A DNA stretch of 64,000 nucleotides. It comes from Allohahella marinimesophila (GTDB lineage Bacteria > Pseudomonadota > Gammaproteobacteria > Pseudomonadales > Oleiphilaceae). Below the pieces are notes generated by a model. It did not search any database, had not been told where the DNA came from, and saw only the letters and a program-made list of their open reading frames with translations. Where the stretch lies: NCBI RefSeq assembly GCF_039538005.1, contig NZ_BAABBO010000011.1, forward strand, positions 62,001 to 126,000, in the 5' to 3' direction. The position numbers and the translations under genes were made by a program. Below are positions 8,552-17,788 of the stretch, in pieces. Every line of letters starts with the position of its first letter. Within the stretch, counting starts at the first letter, position 1.

Positions 8552-11029
8552 ATGCCCTACCGACCACCTCGCCACTGCATAACAAGCGTGCCTCATGCAG
8601 TCAGGCGGGTCAGTAGCAGTGTACTCATCAGTTCCATGCTGAGCACGGCTGCGGCCTGTGCGCTGCTGTCTCCACTGGCACAGGCTGAAACGGAAGCCGA
8701 AAGACAGACCATAGCCGAACTCGACTGGGTGCCGCGGGAAAGCTTCGACAAACGTTTGCGAGACTCGATAGAGCCGTATTGTGAGGGCACTTACCTGGTG
8801 CCCCAATATGGTTTCGACATGACCCTCGAGACACCAAGTGGCGCCGCAGGCTCCAGGCTGGCCGACCTGGTCAAGGCTCGAGCCGGTGAGGTCAGTGCCG
8901 ATTCTGGCTCGTATGTCCGCTTCAAGGACGGGGTCGAGGTGCAGCAGGGCGAATGGTGGGTCGAGGCGGAGAACGCCGAAATGGATCGTGCTACCGATGT
9001 GATGACCGCTTATGGTGGCATGATCGCGCGCGGGCCGCGGATTGGATTTTCTGGCGGTTTCATGCGCTATAACTTCAAGTCGAGCCTGATTGAAATAGAA
9101 AATGCCGATTACGTGCTGTATGAACGGCATGCCAGGGGAGAGGCGACCTCGATACGCTCGGAAGGCTCTGACGTCATCTATGCAACAGATAGCAGTTTCA
9201 CCACCTGCTCTCCCGGCAACACCTCATGGTCGTTGATGGCGCGTTCGCTGGAGCTGAATCGTAAGGAGGGCGAAGGTGTTGCCCGCAATGCCACCTTGCG
9301 GGTCGCAGACGTGCCTATTCTGTATTTGCCTTATTTTGCGTTTCCACTGGACGACAGCCGTCGCAGTGGCTTCCTCTTTCCTTTCATCGGGTCGTCCAAT
9401 GCCGGCAGTGGTATTTCGATTGGAGCACCGTATTACTTCAACCTGGCACCGAACTACGACCTGACCTACACGCCGCAGTATATCCACCGGCGCGGCATTC
9501 TTAATGAACTAGAGGGACGGTATCTCGATCCGCGTTCCGAAGCTGTGTTCAGAGCAGGTTACATTGCCAACGACGAGTCCTTTGCCGAAAGCAATCCAGA
9601 CAAGGGCAGCGGGCGCCGGTTCGGCGTCGATTTCGAGCAGCGCTATCTGGTCGATCGCCAGTGGTATGCACTGCTCGACTACAACTACGTCAGTGACTTG
9701 CGCTACATCGATGACCTCAATCGCACCCTGCAGATCCAAAGCGAGACCCATATCCGACGTACGATCGACGTCAAGTATGCCGGGGAAGATATGGAGCTGC
9801 GCACCCGATTTCTTGGCTATCAGACTGTCGACCCAAATATCGCCCGGGTCGACCGGCCTTATCTGCTGCTGCCACAGATTTATCTCGACTACGACATCAA
9901 CGACGAGCTGTTCAGATATCAGATCACTTCGGAATACAGCTATTTCTGGCGCCGCGACGATGAGATCGAAGATCCGGCGCGTCGGGTGAAAGGCAGCCGC
10001 TGGCGTACACAGCCCTCGCTCTCGTTTCCGTTCAGCAGGACCTGGGGTTATTTCACACCGAAGCTGAAGCTCGACCATACTGACTATATTCTGCAGGATC
10101 GCCTCCCAGGCGAAGAGACTCATGTCAGTCGGACAGTTCCCTTTTTCAGCGTCGATTCCGGAATCTATCTGGATCGTAAGCTTGAGCTCTTCGACAGGCT
10201 GTATAATCAGAGCCTCGAGCCAAGAATATTTTACGTGGCTTCAGCGCAACAGAATCAGCAGGATATCCCGAATTTCGATACATCGGTGGCGACCTTTAGC
10301 TTCTCGCAGCTCTACAATGAGGACCGTTTTTTCGGTGGCGATCGCGTTGGTGACAACAATCGCCTGACGCTCGGTTTTACGACCCGCTTCAATGAATACA
10401 TTTCAGGCTGGGAGCGTTTGCGCCTGAGTCTCGGACAGATCTTTCATTTTTCCGACCGTGACGTGGGCTTCAGGGATCCACAGGGCAACGAGTTGTCGCC
10501 GGGAACGGAATTTGACGGTATCAGTGACGACAGCAAGTCTGCCTTTGCCGGCGAGCTGGCCTGGTCTCCGAACAGGCGCATGGACATTCGTGTCGATGGA
10601 TTGTGGGATCCAGACACCGGCGAGACGGAGCTTGGGGGCACCTCGGTCTCGTATCATGATGAAGATTACAGGACGATCGTGAATCTCACGCACCGTTATA
10701 GTATCGACAATCTCGAGCAGGCCGATGTGTCGACGATCTTGCCGGTGTCGGATACGACTTCCTTCATTGGCCGCTGGCTTTACGATTTGAACACCAAGCG
10801 GACGCTAGCGACTATTTATGGTCTTGAGTACACCGACTGCTGCTGGCGGGTTCAGGCCATGGTGCGGAGCATACTGGAAGATGACAGCAAGATTGATCAC
10901 GGTTTTATCCTGCGCTTTGAGCTGCGAGGCCTTGGCGAGATAGGCACAGGCGTCACCTCCGCACTCGAGCAGGAAATTCGCAATATGCGCGAACGCGATA
11001 ATTACCGGCAGACCCGGTACAATTGGTAG
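8552..11029 (+). CDS. lptD: LPS-assembly outer membrane protein LptD
   Basis: Outer membrane beta-barrel translocon (825 residues) that, plugged by LptE, inserts lipopolysaccharide into the outer leaflet. A signal peptide (basic start, hydrophobic stretch, cleavage near AQA/ETE) precedes an OstA/LptA-like jellyroll (about residues 80-230) and a long C-terminal barrel. Four Cys positions that could form the inter-domain disulfides are visible: one in EPYCEGTY, one in TTCSPGN, and an adjacent pair in YTDCCWRV, matching the E. coli arrangement. ATG at 8552 is the only Met that leaves a complete signal peptide. It is followed by surA, its own assembly chaperone. Normal length. Confidence 0.96.
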   Translation: MPYRPPRHCITSVPHAVRRVSSSVLISSMLSTAAACALLSPLAQAETEAERQTIAELDWVPRESFDKRLRDSIEPYCEGTYLVPQYGFDMTLETPSGAAGSRLADLVKARAGEVSADSGSYVRFKDGVEVQQGEWWVEAENAEMDRATDVMTAYGGMIARGPRIGFSGGFMRYNFKSSLIEIENADYVLYERHARGEATSIRSEGSDVIYATDSSFTTCSPGNTSWSLMARSLELNRKEGEGVARNATLRVADVPILYLPYFAFPLDDSRRSGFLFPFIGSSNAGSGISIGAPYYFNLAPNYDLTYTPQYIHRRGILNELEGRYLDPRSEAVFRAGYIANDESFAESNPDKGSGRRFGVDFEQRYLVDRQWYALLDYNYVSDLRYIDDLNRTLQIQSETHIRRTIDVKYAGEDMELRTRFLGYQTVDPNIARVDRPYLLLPQIYLDYDINDELFRYQITSEYSYFWRRDDEIEDPARRVKGSRWRTQPSLSFPFSRTWGYFTPKLKLDHTDYILQDRLPGEETHVSRTVPFFSVDSGIYLDRKLELFDRLYNQSLEPRIFYVASAQQNQQDIPNFDTSVATFSFSQLYNEDRFFGGDRVGDNNRLTLGFTTRFNEYISGWERLRLSLGQIFHFSDRDVGFRDPQGNELSPGTEFDGISDDSKSAFAGELAWSPNRRMDIRVDGLWDPDTGETELGGTSVSYHDEDYRTIVNLTHRYSIDNLEQADVSTILPVSDTTSFIGRWLYDLNTKRTLATIYGLEYTDCCWRVQAMVRSILEDDSKIDHGFILRFELRGLGEIGTGVTSALEQEIRNMRERDNYRQTRYNW

Positions 11030-11071
11030 GCAGTGGTCTGCATTCACACAGCCAGAGGCTGACTGGAGTTT

Positions 11072-12430
11072 ATGAATAGTTATTCGAAATCACGATCCTG
11101 GATGAACCGGTGTTCGCCTGTCTCGTTGGCACTTTGCCTTGCTGTCCTTGCGACGCTATCTGGTCTGGCGACGAACCTGGCTGCGGAGGAGATGCTCGTC
11201 GATTCCGTGGTCGTCGTGGTCGACGACGACATCGTGCTCAAGCAGGAGGTGGACGCGAGAGTGGATCAGATCCGCAAGCGTATCCGGCGCGATGGGGGTA
11301 CGCCGCCGCCTCGGGCGGAGCTCGAGCAGCGTATCGTCGAGCAGCTCATCAACGAACGCATTCAGTTGCAGATGGCGCGACGCGCTGGTCTTCGCATCAA
11401 CGACAGCCAGCTGAACGAGACACTCACGACCATTGCCAGGGAAAATGGCATGACGCCGGAACAGTTTGAAGACGCCCTGAAACAGGACGGGCTCAGCCTG
11501 AGCGAAGCCCGTGAGCAGATTCGCCGTGAAATGTTGATGGGCCGACTGCAGCAGAGAAACGTCGAGCCTCGGGTCCGGGTCACCGATCGGGAAGTCAACG
11601 ACTATCTGGCATCGGCAGCTGGTCAGGCGCAGTCCGAAGTGGAGTATCGGCTGGCGCACATACTCATAGAAGTGCCCAGGGGTGGCGATACCGATCCGGC
11701 GACTAACGAGGAACTGCAGAGCCTGCTCAAGGCCCTGGAAGAGGGTGAGGATTTTGCGAAGCTCGCGAGTGAATATTCGGATTCAGGTACAGCCAGTGAC
11801 GGCGGAGATCTCGGCTGGCGCAAGTCGACTGACCTGCCCGGACTGTTCGCACCCGTCGTGCCTGATCTCAAGGTTGGAGAGGTGTCCAGGCCGCTGACCA
11901 CGCCCACCGGCCTGCATCTGGTCAAGCTTGTCGAGCAGCGGGGCGGTACGCAAAAGGTCGTTCAGCAGACGCTGACTGACCACATCCTGGTGAGTCCCGG
12001 CGCACTGCGCAGTGAAGCAGAGGCTGAAAGTCTGATCAGGGAGATCGACCAGCGCCTTGAAGCCGGCGAATCTTTCGAAGCGCTCGCGCGCTCCTATTCA
12101 GACGATCCGGTCAGTGCCAGTAATGGCGGCTCGCTCGAGTGGGCGTCGCCAGGGCAGACAGTGCCAGAATTTGAGGCGGTCATGAATCAGACCCCTCTCG
12201 GTGAAGTCAGCGAACCTTTCCAGAGCCAGTTTGGCTGGCACATTCTGCGGGTCCGCGATCGACGCGAGCAGGACCAGAGCGAGCGTTTCATGTTCGTCGA
12301 GGCAAAGAACTCGATCAGCAAGCGAAAGTTTCAGGAAGCGCTGTCGAAATGGCGTACCGAAATTCGGGACGAGGCCTTCGTCGAGTTCCGTGATGAGCGA
12401 TACGCCCCGCCCGATGGTAGTGACAGTTAG
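11072..12430 (+). CDS. surA: Periplasmic chaperone and peptidyl-prolyl isomerase SurA
   Basis: Periplasmic chaperone (452 residues) for outer membrane proteins, including LptD. A signal peptide (about residues 1-37, cleavage near LAAEE) is followed by the chaperone domain beginning VDSVVVVVDDDIVLKQEV. Two parvulin domains follow, one starting AHILIEVPRG near residue 195 and one starting DHILVSPGA near residue 305. A C-terminal helix ends the protein. The spacing to lptD is 42 bases, and the stop codon abuts the pdxA start with no gap. Its position directly after lptD is conserved across gammaproteobacteria. Confidence 0.96.
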   Translation: MNSYSKSRSWMNRCSPVSLALCLAVLATLSGLATNLAAEEMLVDSVVVVVDDDIVLKQEVDARVDQIRKRIRRDGGTPPPRAELEQRIVEQLINERIQLQMARRAGLRINDSQLNETLTTIARENGMTPEQFEDALKQDGLSLSEAREQIRREMLMGRLQQRNVEPRVRVTDREVNDYLASAAGQAQSEVEYRLAHILIEVPRGGDTDPATNEELQSLLKALEEGEDFAKLASEYSDSGTASDGGDLGWRKSTDLPGLFAPVVPDLKVGEVSRPLTTPTGLHLVKLVEQRGGTQKVVQQTLTDHILVSPGALRSEAEAESLIREIDQRLEAGESFEALARSYSDDPVSASNGGSLEWASPGQTVPEFEAVMNQTPLGEVSEPFQSQFGWHILRVRDRREQDQSERFMFVEAKNSISKRKFQEALSKWRTEIRDEAFVEFRDERYAPPDGSDS

Positions 12431-13447
12431 GTGACTGCTTCAGGCGCGCAAGCCAGCCGCCCGCTGATCATCACCAGCGGCGAGCCTGCCGGTGTGGGGC
12501 CAGACCTCTGTGTCAGGCTGGCGGCGGGCGGGTTGAGTGCGCCTGCCGTGTTTGCTGGTGATCCGGATTTGCTCAAGTCGCGCGCTGCTGGGCTGGGCCT
12601 GGATATCGAGCTTGTGGAATATCGCGACGATATGAGCCTCCCAGCCGCCGATGGCGGAAACGCCGCGCCGCCGCAGATGTTCGTATTACCAGTTCCTCTC
12701 GCGGACACTGTTGCCCCTGGTCAACCTTCGGCTGCCAATGGCGCTGCGGTGGTGAGCATGCTCCAACAGGCTGCACAGGGCTGCCTGGACGGTCGGTTCA
12801 GGGCCGTGGTCACTGCGCCGGTAAACAAGGCGCTCATCAACGAAGCCGGCATTGCCTTCAGCGGTCATACCGAGTTCTTTCAGGATTATGCCGGCGTGCC
12901 CCTGGTCGTCATGATGCTGGCCAGTGCAGACCTTCGTGTCGCGCTGGTGACCACGCACCTGCCGCTGCGCCATGTAGCCGATGCCATCACTGAAGCCCGA
13001 CTGCGTAGCATCATCGAAATTCTGCTGCACGATCTGCGCTCACGTTTCGGCCTGGCCAGTCCTCGGATACTGGTCGCCGGTCTCAATCCCCATGCGGGGG
13101 AAAACGGCTATCTTGGCCGAGAGGAAATAGACATCATCACGCCAGTACTGGACAGTTTTCGTGCCGCCGGGCATGCGCTCATCGGGCCGCTGCCAGCCGA
13201 TACCCTCTTTACCCCCAAGGTGCTCAAAGGGGCGGATGCCGTGTTGGCGATGTATCACGATCAGGGCCTGCCGGTACTCAAGTATCAGGGTTTTGGCGCA
13301 GCGGCAAATATTACCCTGGGGCTTCCTTTTGTCCGAACATCGGTCGACCACGGAACAGCCTATGATCTGGCCGGAACGATGAACGCCGATCTGGGCAGTC
13401 TACAGACTGCCGTCAGGGTTGCCCTTGAAATGACGGTGCGCGCATGA
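12431..13447 (+). CDS. pdxA: 4-hydroxythreonine-4-phosphate dehydrogenase
   Basis: NAD-dependent, metal-dependent dehydrogenase (338 residues) in the DXP-dependent pathway to pyridoxal 5'-phosphate. The N-terminus has ITSGEPAGVGPDL. Metal-ligand and substrate His residues are in IAFSGHTEFF, LNPHAGENGYLG and MYHDQGLPVLKYQGFG. The start is GTG at 12431, immediately after the surA stop, so translation is probably coupled by termination-reinitiation. The 3' end overlaps rsmA by four bases (ATGA). Normal length and intact motifs. Confidence 0.96.
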   Translation: MTASGAQASRPLIITSGEPAGVGPDLCVRLAAGGLSAPAVFAGDPDLLKSRAAGLGLDIELVEYRDDMSLPAADGGNAAPPQMFVLPVPLADTVAPGQPSAANGAAVVSMLQQAAQGCLDGRFRAVVTAPVNKALINEAGIAFSGHTEFFQDYAGVPLVVMMLASADLRVALVTTHLPLRHVADAITEARLRSIIEILLHDLRSRFGLASPRILVAGLNPHAGENGYLGREEIDIITPVLDSFRAAGHALIGPLPADTLFTPKVLKGADAVLAMYHDQGLPVLKYQGFGAAANITLGLPFVRTSVDHGTAYDLAGTMNADLGSLQTAVRVALEMTVRA

Positions 13448-14310
13448 GCAATCCAGTGAATCCTGGTCAGGCAGCTCAACTGCCTGGCTTTCGTCATCAG
13501 GCGAGGAAACGCTTCGGGCAGAATTTCCTGCGCTCTTCCACGGTCATCGATCGCATCATCGCCGCCATCCGGCCGACTGAAAGCGACCATGTGGTGGAGA
13601 TTGGACCCGGGCAGGGGGCCATCACCGGCGGCCTGCTCGACAGCGGTGCGCTGGTATCGGTCATCGAACTGGACCGCGATCTCATCCCGCTCCTCAAGAT
13701 CGAGTTTGCAACGCGGCAGAATCTTCGCATTCACGAAGCCGACGCGCTGCGCTTCGATTTCGCTTCGCTGGTGGCTGAAAATGGGGGCGTAGATGCGGCG
13801 CCGGCAGGCCTACGGGTGGTGGGAAATCTACCTTACAATATTTCCACGCCACTGATATTCAAGCTGCTCGAATATCGTACCTTCTTCGCGGACATGCACT
13901 TCATGCTTCAGCGTGAGGTGGTCGAGCGTCTGGCAGCCGAACCCGGCAGCAAGACTTACGGTAGGCTCAGCGTCATGACGCAGCACGCCTGTCGCGTCGA
14001 ACAACTCTTCGATGTTCCGCCGACTGCCTTCGTGCCGGCGCCCAAGGTCTGGTCTGCGATTGTCCGGCTTGAGCCTCTGCCGCGGCACTTCACCTCGAAA
14101 GAGGACGAGGCACTGTTCGCAAACGTCGTTCAGCATAGTTTCTCGATGCGGCGGAAGACCATCAGAAATAATCTGAAGGGTATCGCAACGGACTCGCAGC
14201 TCGAGGCCGTGGGGATAGACCCGGGTTGTCGAGCCGAAACCCTGAGCGGTGGGAGCTTTGTCAGGCTGGCTGAATTGTTGATTGAAGAAAAAAAGCGGAC
14301 GGCAATATGA
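13444..14310 (+). CDS. rsmA: 16S rRNA (adenine1518/1519-N6)-dimethyltransferase
   Basis: KsgA/RsmA (288 residues) dimethylates two adjacent adenines in the helix 45 loop of 16S rRNA and acts in late 30S assembly. It shows the FGQNFL N-terminal motif, the SAM-binding VVEIGPGQGAITGGLL, the acidic VIELDRDL strand end and the catalytic NLPYNIST motif. A basic C-terminal domain follows. It overlaps pdxA and apaH by four bases on each side. In enteric bacteria apaG sits between this gene and apaH; it is absent here. Confidence 0.97.
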   Translation: MSNPVNPGQAAQLPGFRHQARKRFGQNFLRSSTVIDRIIAAIRPTESDHVVEIGPGQGAITGGLLDSGALVSVIELDRDLIPLLKIEFATRQNLRIHEADALRFDFASLVAENGGVDAAPAGLRVVGNLPYNISTPLIFKLLEYRTFFADMHFMLQREVVERLAAEPGSKTYGRLSVMTQHACRVEQLFDVPPTAFVPAPKVWSAIVRLEPLPRHFTSKEDEALFANVVQHSFSMRRKTIRNNLKGIATDSQLEAVGIDPGCRAETLSGGSFVRLAELLIEEKKRTAI

Positions 14311-15167
14311 GTTTCTTCGCCATCGGTGACATCCAGGGCTGTTACGACGGTTTTCGGACTCTGCTGGATCGCATTCATTTCAATCCGGCTGCGGATACGG
14401 TCTGGCTTGCCGGCGATCTCGTCAATCGTGGCCCGGGCTCGCTCGACACGCTTCGTTTTGTTCGCCAGCATCCCGCCTTCAGCGTGGTGCTGGGTAACCA
14501 TGACCTGCATCTGCTCGCAGTGGCCTTTGGTGGTGCTTCGCTCAGGCGGAAGGATACACTGCGCCAGATACTGGATGCACCTGACGCCGCAGAGCTTCTG
14601 CAATGGCTGGCGCAGCAGCCATTGATGCTGACCGGGCAGAGCGTCAGCGGCCTCAGCCTGGCGATGACCCATGCCGGCATTCCCCCGCACTGGACAATTT
14701 CAAAGACGCAGTCGCTGGCGGGTGAGCTTGAAACGGCTATTCGCGAAGCCGCAGCCAATCCAGACAGCGATCATTTTCTTCGGCACATGTATGGCAACGA
14801 AGCCGACCAGTGGAAGGAAGCGCTGGATGGCACACTCAGGCTGCAGGCCATAGCGAATTACCTCACCCGCATGCGTTTCATCGACAACGACTTCAGGATG
14901 GACCTCAATCTGAAAGAGGATGTCGATTCGGCCCCCTCGAATCTGAAGCCCTGGTTCACGTATCCCCGGCCCGACAAGGTACGCATCCTCTTCGGCCACT
15001 GGGCGGCCCTGGAAGGTGAGGCTGCCTCCAGTTATGCCATAGCCCTTGACGCCGGCTATGTATGGGGTGGGCATATGAAAGCCGTCAATATCGATACGAT
15101 TACAGACAATAATGACCACGTCGCCATAGAAGTATCGGCGCCGATGGAGCAGGTGCCGACCGGATGA
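14307..15167 (+). CDS. apaH: Symmetrical bis(5'-nucleosyl)-tetraphosphatase
   Basis: Metallophosphoesterase (286 residues) that splits Ap4A into two ADP; ApaH also removes Np4 caps from mRNA in E. coli. Motifs are GDIQGCYDGF near residue 8, GDLVNRGPGS near 35, LGNHDLHLL near 62 and the late FGHWAALEG. These give the usual two-metal site. Size is normal. It overlaps rsmA and thiS by four bases each, so rsmA, apaH and thiS are probably translated from one message. No apaG is in the window. Confidence 0.96.
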   Translation: MSFFAIGDIQGCYDGFRTLLDRIHFNPAADTVWLAGDLVNRGPGSLDTLRFVRQHPAFSVVLGNHDLHLLAVAFGGASLRRKDTLRQILDAPDAAELLQWLAQQPLMLTGQSVSGLSLAMTHAGIPPHWTISKTQSLAGELETAIREAAANPDSDHFLRHMYGNEADQWKEALDGTLRLQAIANYLTRMRFIDNDFRMDLNLKEDVDSAPSNLKPWFTYPRPDKVRILFGHWAALEGEAASSYAIALDAGYVWGGHMKAVNIDTITDNNDHVAIEVSAPMEQVPTG

Positions 15168-15373
15168 AAACCGTAGATATCAGCGTCAATGGCGAAGCCT
15201 GCAGCATGCCAGCCGACGCCAGCGTAGCCGACCTGCTTGCCGAGTTGAAGCTCGCGGGCAGGCGGATTGCCGTAGAGCTCAATGAAAATATCGTCCCAAA
15301 ATCCAGTTACGCGCAGACGCGATTGGCGACTGGTGATCAGCTTGAAATCGTTCACGCCATAGGTGGAGGTTAA
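15164..15373 (+). CDS. thiS: Sulfur carrier protein ThiS
   Basis: Small beta-grasp sulfur carrier (69 residues) for thiazole synthesis. It ends in the essential C-terminal Gly-Gly (EIVHAIGGG), which is adenylated and then thiocarboxylated, and it donates sulfur to ThiG. The last residues show a triple Gly. The start overlaps the apaH stop by four bases and thiG follows after three bases. ThiF and ThiH/ThiO, needed for activation and dehydroglycine supply, are not in the window. Confidence 0.95.
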   Translation: MKTVDISVNGEACSMPADASVADLLAELKLAGRRIAVELNENIVPKSSYAQTRLATGDQLEIVHAIGGG

Positions 15374-15376
15374 TCA

Positions 15377-16195
15377 GTGTCAATAGTGAGACCTGGAGCG
15401 AGTGAAGCCGATCGCTTCACGGTAGGCTCCCATACTTTCAATTCACGATTGCTGGTCGGCACCGGCAAATACCGTGATTTTGAACAGACCCGTCTGGCGA
15501 TAGAGGCCAGTGGCGCAGAGATCGTCACCGTAGCGATTCGCCGGACGAACATCGGACAGAACGCCGATGAGCCCAATCTGCTCGATTACCTGCCGCCGGA
15601 TAAATATACCATCCTGCCCAATACCGCAGGCTGCCATACCGCGAAAGACGCTGTGCGGACCTGCCGACTCGCTCGTGAGCTGCTGGATGGCTGGAACCTG
15701 GTCAAGCTAGAAGTGCTCAGTGAGCACAAGACCCTGTATCCGGATGTGGTCGAGACACTCAATGCTGCCGAGGTACTGGTTCGGGATGGCTTCGAAGTCA
15801 TGGTCTATACCAGCGACGATCCCATCGTGGCACGGCAACTGGAGGCGATCGGCTGCAAGGCTGTGATGCCGCTGGGCGCGCCAATCGGGTCCGGTCTTGG
15901 CCTGCAGAACCCCTATAACATTGCGATGATTCTGGAAGAGCTGACGGTGCCTGTGCTGGTTGACGCGGGAGTGGGTACCGCATCCGAAGCGGCCGTGGCC
16001 ATGGAGCTGGGCTGTGATGGCGTCCTGATGAATACCGCCATCGCGCTGGCGGAGGATCCCATCATGATGGCCAGAGCCATGCGACTGGCTGTGGAGAGCG
16101 GGCGACTGGCTTACCTGGCCGGGCGCATGCCGAGGCGGGCGCATGCCAGCGCCTCATCGCCCATGGACAATCTGGTCGGTCGTCGCCCCGGCTGA
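15377..16195 (+). CDS. thiG: Thiazole synthase
   Basis: TIM-barrel enzyme (272 residues) that joins 1-deoxy-xylulose 5-phosphate, dehydroglycine and the ThiS thiocarboxylate to give the thiazole phosphate of thiamine. Motifs are SRLLVGTGKYRDF, VTVAIRRTN, the WNLVKLEVLSEHKTLYPD region with the Schiff-base Lys, and the phosphate-binding VDAGVGTASEAAVAMELG. The start is GTG at 15377, three bases after the thiS stop, with a GGAGG sequence in the thiS 3' end. The gene ends 19 bases from converging pheA. Normal length. Confidence 0.95.
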   Translation: MSIVRPGASEADRFTVGSHTFNSRLLVGTGKYRDFEQTRLAIEASGAEIVTVAIRRTNIGQNADEPNLLDYLPPDKYTILPNTAGCHTAKDAVRTCRLARELLDGWNLVKLEVLSEHKTLYPDVVETLNAAEVLVRDGFEVMVYTSDDPIVARQLEAIGCKAVMPLGAPIGSGLGLQNPYNIAMILEELTVPVLVDAGVGTASEAAVAMELGCDGVLMNTAIALAEDPIMMARAMRLAVESGRLAYLAGRMPRRAHASASSPMDNLVGRRPG

Positions 16196-16214
16196 TTTCA
16201 AGCCGAATCGGGAC

Positions 16215-17069
16215 CTAGTCGGCCGTCATCCTGTGCACATTACTGCTGCGGAAAGGATGTGAACGGTAGGTGCCCAGCAGACGGACTTCGTCTACGAAGA
16301 AGGTCAGTTCCTCGATCGCCAGCTTCAGAGATTCGGAGTGCACGTGCCCTTCGATATCGACGTGAAACTGCGTCGCATTGAGGCTGCCACCAGGCATATA
16401 GCTTTCGAGCTTGACCAGGTTCACCCCATTTGTGGCGAAACCACCAAGGGCCTTGTAGAGTGAGGCCGGGATATTTCTGACCTTGAACAGCAGTGACGTG
16501 ATGTATTCGACGCCAGGCTCCATGGGCGGAATCTGCTCCTCATGGGACAGAATGATGAAGCGTGTGGTATTGCCTGCCTTGTCCTGAAAATTCTCCTGAA
16601 TGATGCTGAGGCCATACAGTTCGGCTGCCAGTCTCGAGGAAATTGCCGCGTGGGTCGGGTCAGCCATCTGACTGATCTCCAGCGCCGCGCCAGCCGTGTC
16701 CAGCTTGGCCTGAGCCTGCATGCCCAGGCGGGTAATGTTGTCCTTGCACTGGGCAAGCGCCTGCGGATGGGAGTGGACTACCTTTATCTGCTCGAGTCGG
16801 GTGCCGGGTAGACCGACCAGGCAGTGATTGACGGCCTCGAAATGTTCGGCGACGATATGGAGACTCATCTCCGGAATGAGCCGATAGATTTCTTCGACCC
16901 GCCCGGCTGTGGAATTGTCCACCGGGATCATGGCGAGCTCGGCAGTCCCTGCTTCAACCTCGAGCATGGCCTTGTGGAACGAAGCGCAGGCCCGCGCGTT
17001 CTTTTCGGGAAAGACATGCTTGCAGGCGAGATGGGAATAGGCGCCCTCGTGGCCCTGATAAACGATCAA
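16215..17069 (-). CDS. pheA: Monofunctional prephenate dehydratase with ACT domain
   Basis: Converts prephenate to phenylpyruvate for phenylalanine synthesis (284 residues). There is no N-terminal chorismate mutase domain, unlike the bifunctional P-protein usual in gammaproteobacteria. The catalytic domain starts VYQGHEGAYSHLA and holds the TTRF motif (GNTTRFIIL near residue 168). The ACT domain (about 188-265) reads KALGGFATNGVNLVKLESYM, where P-proteins have ESRP, a pattern I know from alphaproteobacterial enzymes. The start is TTG at 17069, supported by GAGG five bases upstream and no in-frame ATG or GTG further up. It stands alone and is convergent with thiG. Confidence 0.92.
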   Translation of the reverse strand: MIVYQGHEGAYSHLACKHVFPEKNARACASFHKAMLEVEAGTAELAMIPVDNSTAGRVEEIYRLIPEMSLHIVAEHFEAVNHCLVGLPGTRLEQIKVVHSHPQALAQCKDNITRLGMQAQAKLDTAGAALEISQMADPTHAAISSRLAAELYGLSIIQENFQDKAGNTTRFIILSHEEQIPPMEPGVEYITSLLFKVRNIPASLYKALGGFATNGVNLVKLESYMPGGSLNATQFHVDIEGHVHSESLKLAIEELTFFVDEVRLLGTYRSHPFRSSNVHRMTAD

Positions 17070-17224
17070 TGCAACCTCGACTCTGACTGATATTTGCTGA
17101 TGCTGGTTTGACAGCGGTGTCGCGAGTGTAATTCAATCCGGCCCGTAACAAAACAACCGCCCTTCGCTCTGTTGCGCCGGGTGGTGGCGGGTCCTGGCGG
17201 CGCCGCACATCTTTCTGGAGCTAC

Positions 17225-17788
17225 ATGCAAACGCTCATATTCCTGATTCTCGCCATTGGCTTCTATTTTTTCATGAAGCGGGTGTTTACCGTGGGCGGGT
17301 CGCCGCGGGAGCGGCTGCTCCTCATCGCGGTCGGCGTGGGTATCCTTGGTCTGCTGGCCTACATGGTCATCCATGGCCGCTTCCAGTTTCTCGCGCCGCT
17401 CATGGCCGGCCTCATTCCACTGATCCGTCGTCTGCCGCTTTTGCTGTCCCTGCTGGGTCGCGTCTTTCCCCAACAGAAGGCGCAGGTCCTCGAACGTCTG
17501 AAAGGGCTGTTCGGGCGCCGTATCGACAGCGGCGATAATCGGTCTGGTGAACATCGAGGTTCCGGCCAGAATGCTGGGCGCAGAAGGGGCACGCAAGCTG
17601 AGCGACGAGCAGCGCTTGAGACGCTGGGGCTCTCGGGTGATCCGGACAAAGCCACCATCGTCGCCGCTCACCGGCGGCTCATGCAGGCGGCCCATCCAGA
17701 TCATGGGGGTAGCCATGAGGAAGCGGCGAAGCTCAATGCCGCAAAGGATTTTCTCCTAGCGGGTTTCAGTAAACAGCAGCAGGCGTGA
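17225..17788 (+). CDS. Membrane protein with C-terminal J domain
   Basis: Protein of 187 residues with about three N-terminal hydrophobic segments (roughly 3-18, 31-49, 52-78), a basic and Gly-rich linker (about 98-127) and a C-terminal J domain (about 128-182). The HPD tripeptide that stimulates Hsp70 ATPase is at 157-159 (MQAAHPDHGG). The order resembles Pam18/Tim14-type or DjlC-like membrane J proteins rather than DnaJ, so it may recruit DnaK to the membrane. Partners are unknown. Its last 33 bases overlap the 3' end of the converging LysE-family gene. It is divergent from pheA across a 155-base gap in which I see no clear promoter. Confidence 0.85.
   Translation: MQTLIFLILAIGFYFFMKRVFTVGGSPRERLLLIAVGVGILGLLAYMVIHGRFQFLAPLMAGLIPLIRRLPLLLSLLGRVFPQQKAQVLERLKGLFGRRIDSGDNRSGEHRGSGQNAGRRRGTQAERRAALETLGLSGDPDKATIVAAHRRLMQAAHPDHGGSHEEAAKLNAAKDFLLAGFSKQQQA

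Noticed and set aside
8459..9130. 223-codon minus-strand frame opposite the lptD 5' end
   Set aside because: Overlaps the lptD signal peptide and OstA domain on the other strand; no recognisable motif.
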